NCBI GenBank assembly: GCA_002116315.1
Contig: KZ107838.1
Span: 496,001 to 560,000 of the forward strand
Source: Epicoccum nigrum
Lineage: Eukaryota; Ascomycota; Dothideomycetes; Pleosporales; Didymellaceae
Reading direction: 5' to 3'
DNA length: 64,000 nucleotides
The position numbers were made by a program, and so were the translations under genes. How positions within the stretch are numbered: position 1 is the stretch's first letter; each line of letters starts with the position of its first letter. Under the pieces are notes generated by a model, which did not search any database, was not told the DNA's origin, and worked only from the letters and a program-made list of their open reading frames with translations. Of the stretch, positions 56,096-64,000 are shown one piece after another.

Positions 56096-58679
56096 ATGTC
56101 TTACGGAGGAGGATACGGTGGCGGCGGCGGTCGCGGCGGCGGCGACCGTGGCTACTCGAACGGGTACGAATACAGCAACTCTGGACACAACGGCAACGCC
56201 TACAATAGTTACAACTACACACCCAGCCATCATGCATCGTACGGGTAGGACGATTCATCCCCTAGCACGGGAAGGGCATCAGTGTGGAGGTTTCTAGGGC
56301 TGCCTTTGTTCATATGCTATCTCTTTCTCTTCAAGGCTCTGCGCGCAGAGCAGGTTCGCGGCCGTGTCTGCTTGACTTCCACTTGTGGATCGAGCGGGCG
56401 GCCATGTACTTGCTGCTACAGCGTAGAGTCTCCCTTTCCTCTCACTCTGTTTTCTGAGGCTCATGCTAACTTATCTGCAGTGGCGGCTACTCTGGCGGCG
56501 GCGGCGGCTACTCTGGCGGCGGCGGCGGTGGCTACTCTGGCGGTGGAGGTGGCTACGGCGGTGGTGGAGGCGGCTACGGCGGCGGAGGTTACGGCGGTGG
56601 TGGCGGCGGCGATCGTATGGGCCAACTTGGCTCTGGCCTCAAGCAGCAGCAGTGGGGTACGTATACTCATGCACCCGTTCCGGACCACACTAACGAATTC
56701 AGATCTCGACACTATGCCCAAATTCGAGAAGTCTTTCTACAAGGAGGACCCAGCTGTTACCAACCGCTCCGCCGAAGAAGTCGAGGCTTTCCGCAAGGAA
56801 CACCAGATCGCCATTAAGGGCACCAATGTCCCCAAGCCTGTCACAGAGTTTGACGAGGCCGGTTTCCCTCCATACGTGATGAACGAGGTCAAGGCACAGG
56901 GTTTCGCCAAGCCCACACCGATCCAGTGCCAGGGATGGCCCATGGCTCTCTCTGGACGCGACGTTGTCGGTGTTGCCGAGACAGGTTCTGGAAAGACCCT
57001 CACCTACTGCCTGCCCGCTATCGTCCACATCAACGCCCAGCCTCTCCTCGCTCCTGGCGACGGCCCCATCGTTCTGATTCTCGCGCCGACCCGTGAGTTG
57101 GCTGTTCAGATCCAGGCTGAAATCAGTAAATTCGGAAAGTCGTCCCGCATCCGCAACACCTGTGTCTACGGAGGTGTCCCCAAGGGACCTCAGATTCGTG
57201 ACCTCGCACGCGGTGTTGAGGTTTGCATTGCCACACCTGGTCGTCTCATTGATATGCTCGAGGCTGGCAAGACCAACCTTCGTCGTGTTACCTACCTGGT
57301 TCTTGACGAGGCTGATCGTATGCTCGACATGGGTTTCGAGCCCCAGATTCGCAAGATCATTGGCCAGATTCGTCCTGACCGTCAAACTTGCATGTGGTCC
57401 GCGACATGGCCTAAGGAAGTTCGTCAGCTGGCTTCTGATTACCAGAATGATTGGATTCAAGTGAACATTGGTTCCATGGATCTTTCTGCCAACCACCGCA
57501 TTCAGCAGATTGTGGAGGTTGTCTCCGAATTCGAAAAGCGTGACCGTATGGCCAAGCATCTCGAGACCATCATGGACGATAAGAGCAACAAGATCTTGAT
57601 CTTCACAGGTACCAAGCGTGTTGCTGACGAAATTACACGCTTCTTGCGTCAAGACGGATGGCCTGCGCTGTGTAAGTCTTGATCACACCCTGTTCTATTT
57701 TGTTACTAACATAATACCAGCCATCCACGGCGACAAACAACAGAACGAGCGCGATTGGGTCCTGAACGAGTTCAAGACTGGCAAGAGCCCCATCATGGTT
57801 GCTACCGATGTGGCTTCCCGTGGTATCGGTATGATTGCAAACCCCCCAACACCCCCACCCCCTCCTCTCCCCGAACTATTTTTACGCGTGAACTGTCTAT
57901 GTGCTCTGCTTAGGTTGTCTCGTGCGCTTGCTGCATTCGCTTCCATGACATCGTCCATGGCTTGAAAAGTTTCTCGAATCTGAACACCAGGGATCCTGGA
58001 GCACACTAGCGAAGCCTTCGCTCTTCGCTGCTCTTTGTTTCATGTGCCGTTGAGGCACTAATGAGGCAAGCTGAGATGAAACGACTTCCACCAAGTCATA
58101 GTCTCTTCCAAGGGTTTCTGGACCAGGAGATTTTCTTCAGCCTCTTCCACTGGACTCTGATGCCGTGATCATCGTCGTAGCGCACTTGAGACACTTGCAT
58201 GCAACATACTGCAGTAGATTCACGCGATCAAGATATGATCGTACATTTGCTCGTTACACTTACCCGATGCTAACCTTTGCTTTTAAAGATGTTCGCAATA
58301 TCACACACGTTTTCAACTATGATTACCCCAACAACTCGGAGGACTACATTCACCGCATCGGTCGTACAGGTCGTGCTGGTCAGACTGGTACTGCCATCAC
58401 CCTCTTCACTACTGAGAGTATGTACCTGTATTCATTCTATCGATTTCATTACTGACATTTGTTGTAGACTCCAAGCAGGCTCGCGACCTGGTTAACATTC
58501 TCACGGAAGCAAAGCAGCAAATTGACCCTCGTCTTCAAGAGATGTGCCGCTACGGCGGTGGCGGCGGTGGCGGCCGCTGGGGAGGTGGCCGTGGTCGCGG
58601 TGGTCGCGGCGGAGGTGGCGGCGGTCGTGGTGGATGGTCTGGCGGTAACGGCGACCCCATCCGCAACAGCCGCTGGTAA
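56096..58679 (+). CDS. dbp2: ATP-dependent RNA helicase DBP2 (DEAD-box)
   Basis: Six exons: 56096-56244, 56481-56656, 56703-57671, 57721-57828, 58289-58417 and 58468-58679; introns of 236, 46, 49, 460 and 50 nt, the two long ones with perfect TGCTAAC branch sites; 580 aa. A Gly/Tyr-rich head precedes the helicase core: Q motif 'GFAKPTPIQ' (175-183), Walker A 'AETGSGKT' (200-207), 'PTREL', DEAD (310-313), SAT (341-343) and 'HRIGRTGR' (489-496). An RGG tail ('GRGRGGRGGGGG') follows. Dbp2/p68 helicases act in mRNP assembly, rRNA processing and nonsense-mediated decay, in nucleus and cytoplasm. The long fourth intron follows 'ATDVASRGIG', which is where the yeasts keep their conserved DBP2 intron as I remember it. 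Confidence 0.95.
57829..58288 (+). other. Long late intron of DBP2
   Basis: 460 nt, almost ten times the usual size here. Donor GTATGA, branch TGCTAAC at 58268-58274, acceptor AAAG. It contains a C-rich tract (57840-57870) and several stops, so if retained it truncates the helicase before motif VI. Confidence 0.85.
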
Positions 58680-61600
58680 ATGTGTCTATGCATCGATAGT
58701 ACGACACCTGGCAACGGCTTTCTTTGGGGCACGGCGTTTGATGTAGACCATCCCTTTTTCCGCGTTACGTTCTTTCTACCGACCATAGCGGAGCAGATGT
58801 TACGCCTCGTCGAAGCACACTGATACCCCGGAAGGACGCAATACTCACCACCATGCACGTGCATTGAGTCGGTAAGAATTTGCGTGTAGACTGGCTTTAC
58901 CTGCTTCTCTTGTACTTGTCTTGCTCAGTCACTCTTCAAGAAGCGCAAGATCTTATTTGCGTTTTGCATTATTGATGCACTGGCGTTCTTTTCAAAAGTT
59001 ACGTGTAATATGCATATAGAAGAAATCGTCAATATTTATTATCAGGCACCCTTACTCCTATGTCTCAATCAGCGCAGTTGCCTGGCCCCGGTTGCAGTGT
59101 CAACGATCTCTCATCATATCTTGTAATGGACGATGAGCGAAGTATTGCGCGATGGAATCGAGGCAATTTGAATTCGATTCAGTACTCTTGGAGAAGTTCG
59201 GCGTGATGCTGCCGTACTTCGCCGCTCCTGCCTTCACACCTTCACTTGGACTGAACCCAGATCTCTTTGACATGGCGGTGCCCGACCCGTGCGGCTTTGG
59301 ATTGCGATGCGTACGGCTATACCCGAATGATAGTCCTTGATTTTTCACAGCATCCCGGCTGGGTGCGCAAGAGAAAAGCCGTGGTCTAGACCGCCGAGTC
59401 TAGATGTTGCTTGTGAAGAGGCGTGAAGGTGTGACGAGGTGTGGATGCGCGGGGAATTGGGAGGTATGATCTGCTGTGTGACATATGGAAGGTTTGCCGC
59501 AACCAACAGTTTTGTTCTACGGATATTGAACATCGTGTTCGTGGGTCGGGTGAGGAGGGAATACATCATCGGCACGTCAACACAGCGACGTGTTCTAGAA
59601 TGACTGATGAGATCGAGCGTCGCTCCGAACGTATCACGTATGCGTTGCGAATCCTTTTTGGGGCGATATCGAATGAGAAGTGCATCGATTGTCGTGCGTG
59701 TAGTCAGGTACTCAACAGACCCTCGACCAAAGCGTGCTGTGGAAGAATGGTCCCAAGACTCGTCTTTCACATGGTACTTCATCCTTCCTAGCCCCGCGAA
59801 AGATACCCTCGGCATCAGAGGATACTGCTTAGTGCGGGCTTTAGTTTGGTAGCCTTCATGTACAATCTGTCTTTGCGGTGTCACGGTCCGGGAGACGATG
59901 GGTTCTGGGAATCTCAGATCACCTGTCCTGTAGATCTATATCCTCTGGTCTGTCTGAGTCAGTGCAATTCCGAGTCATCCGGCACCGTCATGAAGCAAGG
60001 GATCTGTTCGCCATCGAGCACGCAGATCTAGTAGACTTACAAAGTAAGTATGTCGACGCAGAAATGCAGATCGGGTGTCTCCCTGTTAGAAGTACTACTT
60101 ACCAGTGGAAAATTTGAAAATTCCGCTTCTGTCGATGCTCCCATATGGATAGTGTGGCCGAGTGGGCGATGCTGTAGTACAGACACTGAGAAACCATTTC
60201 TCCTATCCAATGACTCTCGTCCAGCTCTTTTGAATTGGCTGTCGACGGTAAAACGATTGCGTAGCGATTGCATGGCGAGGCAGTTTTTGCCTGTTATGAT
60301 GTAATATGCTCTGGTTACTGAAGCCGAACTGTGCACGAATTCAGTTTTGGGTGTGGTGGAGCTGACCGTGGTTGAATGTTGCGAGTATGCAGTGCATCGC
60401 AACACAAGTTGAGTTTACTTTGAAGGTCAAAAGGATGCGTTGAATCGATTAGTTACATGTAGCCAGTCAGGACTGTAGTAGTGAAGGAAACCCCAAGCGA
60501 GTTTTACGCAGGAGAGGCGAAGATAGAAATATCGATCCTCGGATACCTATCATCACTAATGTATCTTGTCCATATGAAAAGTAGGTTTCGTAATCCTGTA
60601 GTCAGTATGCCGTTGACACCAGCACATATCGTTGAGATAGACTAGATCTCGTTGAACTTACGCATCCGGTCAGTTTCTCCTATTTATACGTGTCGTGCTG
60701 GCTTATGTCAGATAAATGTGGCTCAGTCATCTGTGATGATTCCTCTAGAGTAGTGGCGTACTGTCTTTGAAAGTCGCTGTAGCTGTGGCCGCATAGTCAC
60801 CGCCTGAGAATGGCCAAGAAGCATATGTGGTGGCCACATTCGCAAAGCGGTTGTAAGCCTGTAGTGTAGCATAGCATCAGTTCCAAGAGGCATATTCGGT
60901 CTGAAAGAGGTGAGTCTGTCGAGCCACAGCTCGCACTGGAATGAGTATGTTACAGCACTTGCCAGCCTGTGCGGCTGGCGCGCAAGTCACCTAAGTTCCA
61001 AGAACCTCAACGAGTATAGCATGGAGGTTTACCGTAGATTCGCGCATATCGCCTCCTGGGTCCCTTGGCTCACAGCCATGTTAAGGAGCAGTGAGCTTGT
61101 TGTATATCAACACATTTACGTTATCCCAACAACGTGTCCGTCGTAAGTCTTGAACGAACAATTGGCATAATGCATCAGTGAGTACAGCACTTATAATGGA
61201 GATGATATTGATACATTGTAACATGCACTTTCCAAAGCCTTAACGAATGGATACCACAAGCAAATCTCAGACCATACACCAAAGATACTCCAAATTGCTT
61301 CCAGCGTCTTGCCTACAAAGATCTAAATGCGAGGCAACAAGGCATATACAGGTCACGTTACAATGCACAGACGTCTACCTTTGCTCAGGGTCAGTGATGT
61401 TGTGATAGAGTGGAAGCTAACATTGGCGGCGTGAACGGTGCGTGTGATCGACCGCCAGCCGGTTCTTGTGTAGCCTCGAACTGTCGCACGCAAGCAAAGA
61501 CGTTAGGGCTTGTCTAGCGAGCTGTTGCTCGCGCTTGAGTCCATTCTGCGTTTGTTAGTATATCTGGGGAAATTGCACATCGATCCCAGATCGAAGCTGC

Positions 61601-62869
61601 GGGCAACCCGGTTGCTGGGAAAAAAAAACTCAAGAGTATGCATGCACATACGAATATCCCTTCGGCCCTGGTTGCGATGCGTATTGCAGTAGCGTCTGTG
61701 GCGAACTTGATCGCATGCAACTGGTTCCCTGTTATTGACAGCATATCGTTCGTTCTAGGCTCCTATTAGGTTCTAGTTATAGACTACACGTGCATTAGGG
61801 TATGAATGCAGACGCATGTCTACGCGGATGTACGGATACATATCCATCAACTATCAACTTCAACGTGTACGGATGTGTACGAAGTTTTCATGCGCCATTC
61901 GAAGGTCGGTCCATGCGCATATCGACTCGACCCCGTAGTTGTTGCCCAGGGCATCCACTGCTACCGTGCTAGCCGACCCAAAGCGTTCCTTATCGTCGGA
62001 GTTGCTTCCTCGTGATTGAAGGCTCTGGGGGAGTCAATCCGTCGGACCCTGATATATCATATTGGCGGCTGTCGAATGCCGCTGTAATCAATATTGCGCA
62101 TGGGAGACACGTATGGCTTGATCTGCTTATTGCCGATTGTGCGCATGCTTGTCGAAACGGTCCACTGCCCAAGTAGCACTGACCAACATATACCCGGAAC
62201 CGTATTTATTTTAATCCGACGAAGAGCCTTGTCCTCGTCCTGCTCGTCGCTCATCCTGTTTCAAATGGTTCTACCTTTGGAGGATACAATTGCTATTCTA
62301 GGCTATGATTGTCGAAGTCATCCTGTGACCGGAGTGAGGACCGCAATCATGCCCTTCCTGGTACCACAGTACAGCACAGTACGCGTGTTGAAACAATCGA
62401 TAGCGTGTTCAGCCTCGCATTCGTTTTCTTTGGAGTTAGCGTCTTTGGAGATTGACAGGCGTCCGGCTCCTGTTAGGATTCGATGGACCTCCCGACATTT
62501 TCACACTAGAGAGGGAACCTAAGCGGTTCACGCTACAAGCAGGTTGCAAGCAGCCAACGTGGTTCCTGTGGCTGGGCTCCGTTTCATCCTCCGGGCATGT
62601 AAGCTAAAATAAACAAGCTTTATTGATTATCGACGGAGGACGCGAATTGTTTCCAAAGCTGAGGTGCTGGGAAAAGCCGTCGGGTGCCTAAACTCAAGCC
62701 ACCAAGAGCAGTCGAAGACGGCATCCGACGTGACAATGCGTCGCACTGCAGCGCATGCTCAGATCAACAAGCCCAAAGACAATAGCAATCAGCCTGATAG
62801 TTTCAATAGGTGCTGTCAATGACTGACTCAATCACGACTGCGTCCGCATCTTCCCGATGATGATGCCAG
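58680..62869. other. long region without supported genes
   Basis: About 4.2 kb after DBP2. Several frames of 60-180 codons occur (for example minus 59884-59345, which starts on GTG, and plus 62094-62522), but none has a start in context, a domain or a signal peptide that I recognise. No repeat or element with inverted ends was seen. Confidence 0.4.
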
Positions 62870-63283
62870 TCATGACAAAGGAGTGAAGTCGTGCGCACGG
62901 AAAACACGCTCAGTTCCGCTATTACAGCGACTGTCCTTTGGCGAAGACGGAGAAGAAGGAACAGGCGAGGGCCACCCTGACCGAGGCAAGCTCATCACTG
63001 GCTCGTAAGCCAGGAAGCGCAATCGGCGAACCAGAGAAGGGGAAATCTGTTCACGCGATTTCAAATTAAGGCAAGCGATCACCGGCCGCCAACATCGGAC
63101 ATTCTTCGGTCGCTCTGGATGCCGCATCTTGCAGGTGGAGTATGCATGGCACGTTCTGGCAGGATCGTCATGACCCGAGAGGTTGATGAGTTGTGAGATG
63201 TACTCCGCGGGGTCAGTCTTGAAAGAAATTGGAGAAAGTGTAGCGGCAGTCAAGCCTTCATTTCTTTCGCAGATCTCGTCCAA
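62870..63283 (-). CDS. Coding-like fragment, hypothetical
   Basis: A 137-codon open frame on the minus strand with protein-like composition ('LDEICERNEGLTAATLSPIS', 'TCKMRHPERPKN', 'RPVIACLNLKSREQ') but no ATG at its 5' end. The frame begins after a possible acceptor (ACTCAAG near 63302), so it could be the last exon of a gene or a relic. I found no matching upstream exon and recognise no family. Confidence 0.25.
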   Translation of the reverse strand: MDEICERNEGLTAATLSPISFKTDPAEYISQLINLSGHDDPARTCHAYSTCKMRHPERPKNVRCWRPVIACLNLKSREQISPSLVRRLRFLAYEPVMSLPRSGWPSPVPSSPSSPKDSRCNSGTERVFRAHDFTPLS

Positions 63284-64000
63284 GTGGAGCTTGGACCCTT
63301 GAGTTCAGTGCGTACACAGTAGACTCATGCGAGGCGGCATCAGGTGTTGCATGTCGTGCAGCATGCACAAGAGTCAGCAGCTTCAGAGTTGAGTTTGTTT
63401 GCTGTCAAAGGCCGAAAGCGAGGGGGCGTTGAGCTGGCGGGGGATACAAGGCGTGCATGGATTTGTTCTTCCGATGTGAGATGGGGGAAGATCAAACGGT
63501 CACGAAAAAGGAAGGTGCGTTGGGTCGAGAGCAAGCCACACGGCGTGATCCAAGATTTGACGTGCATTGTACCCAGTAACGTGCCATTCGTAACATCGCT
63601 GCTGTGTGGCCGAGTTGCATGTGTTGCTTTTTGCTCACTGCAACCTTTCTCAGCTGAGCGGCTGTCGTATTGCTGGTGGAATTCAACCCCTACCAATAGG
63701 AGGGCGCACATATGATCTCCAATGACAGCGCTCAAAAACCTAGTAAGTTTTCAGAAACTGTCGGTGGAGACTGCAGACCATGAGCGTTTTGGACAGGGGT
63801 CAAGGTCGAGGGGCGGGACTGCTGTTCAACACCATGTCATTGTGAACGAGAACGGGATAAATTGTTCATCTGCTGGATGTCAGCCTCTCTACAAAACAGA
63901 AGGTCAGCCGCACATTTGCACGGAAGTGTCGTCTCCAGAAGCAAGGCAGTACGTAATCTAAGTTCAGATGCTAACGTTCCCACACATGAGTGCAGTTGAT
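63284..64000. other. right-edge region, no supported gene
   Basis: Short open frames in both directions. The plus frame at 63722-63961 begins ATG and has a GTAAGT close by, so the start of a gene running past the edge cannot be excluded. Confidence 0.35.

Noticed and set aside
58165..58290. Open frame inside the late DBP2 intron
   Set aside because: It only extends exon 5 backwards; the TGCTAAC branch and acceptor at 58288 and the helicase motif set the exon start.
59345..59884. 179-codon minus-strand frame
   Set aside because: Begins on GTG; only an internal Met is available; composition and pattern match no family and no intron or partner exon fits.
62094..62522. 142-codon plus-strand frame
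   Set aside because: No recognisable domain, Ser/Ile-rich chance-like content, no start context or introns.
1..64000. CRISPR arrays, rRNA and intact transposons
   Set aside because: No regularly spaced repeats, no rRNA core sequences and no long terminal or inverted repeats with coding content were seen; CRISPR would not be expected in a fungal nuclear genome.

Overview
The window is nuclear DNA of a filamentous ascomycete (Pezizomycotina; Dothideomycetes is my best guess, from overall impression only). Genes are cut by many short spliceosomal introns of about 46-60 nt with GTRNGT-type donors, CTRAC-type branch sites and CAG/TAG acceptors. Both conserved fungal core genes and Pezizomycotina-type families are present (DUF3433 membrane protein, HET-type relic, STAND-type N-terminal domain with C2H2 fingers, F-box/LRR protein). 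Gene models here were spliced by hand; every exon join given keeps frame.

Left part (1-26.3 kb): the end of a probable secreted beta-sandwich protein, an intracellular GH43 glycosidase (736-2477), a broken MFS transporter (3186-4491), an Arg/Glu/Asp-rich protein with an in-frame TAA in its conserved C-terminal domain (5641-7614), a DOMON plus cytochrome b561-type membrane protein (9446-10944), an ankyrin-type protein (11131-11844, minus), a large DUF3433-type membrane protein (12912-16867), a PGAP4-like glycosyltransferase (17498-18916, minus), an LRR-like protein (20225-21948) and a six-exon STAND-N-terminal/C2H2 zinc-finger gene (22148-26310, minus).

Middle (26.3-36.5 kb): a gene-poor accessory-looking block. 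It holds a HET-family relic whose middle is gone (27225-28212), a possible small secreted two-exon protein (29192-29707, minus), an orphan ORF, and one small conserved-looking Cys protein (32370-32972).

Right part (36.5-58.7 kb): a dense housekeeping block. ATG11 (selective autophagy) and CENP-H (inner kinetochore) are divergent from a promoter of about 210 bp; then NHP6 (HMG box), an intron-containing tRNA-Gly(CCC), SEC11 (signal peptidase), a PWWP plus BTB protein, RAD9 (9-1-1 clamp) divergent from an F-box/LRR gene, THI20 (HMP kinase/thiaminase II) and DBP2 (DEAD-box helicase with a long late intron). From 58.7 kb to the end I see no well supported gene.

No mobile element with intact ends, CRISPR array or rRNA was found. 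The most interesting items are the nonsense codon in the R/E/D-rich gene with a possible 39-nt intron over it, the HET relic, the hidden two-exon secreted candidate, the alternative 3' end of ATG11, the matching introns that split the last His codon of zinc fingers 1 and 3, and the late DBP2 intron.
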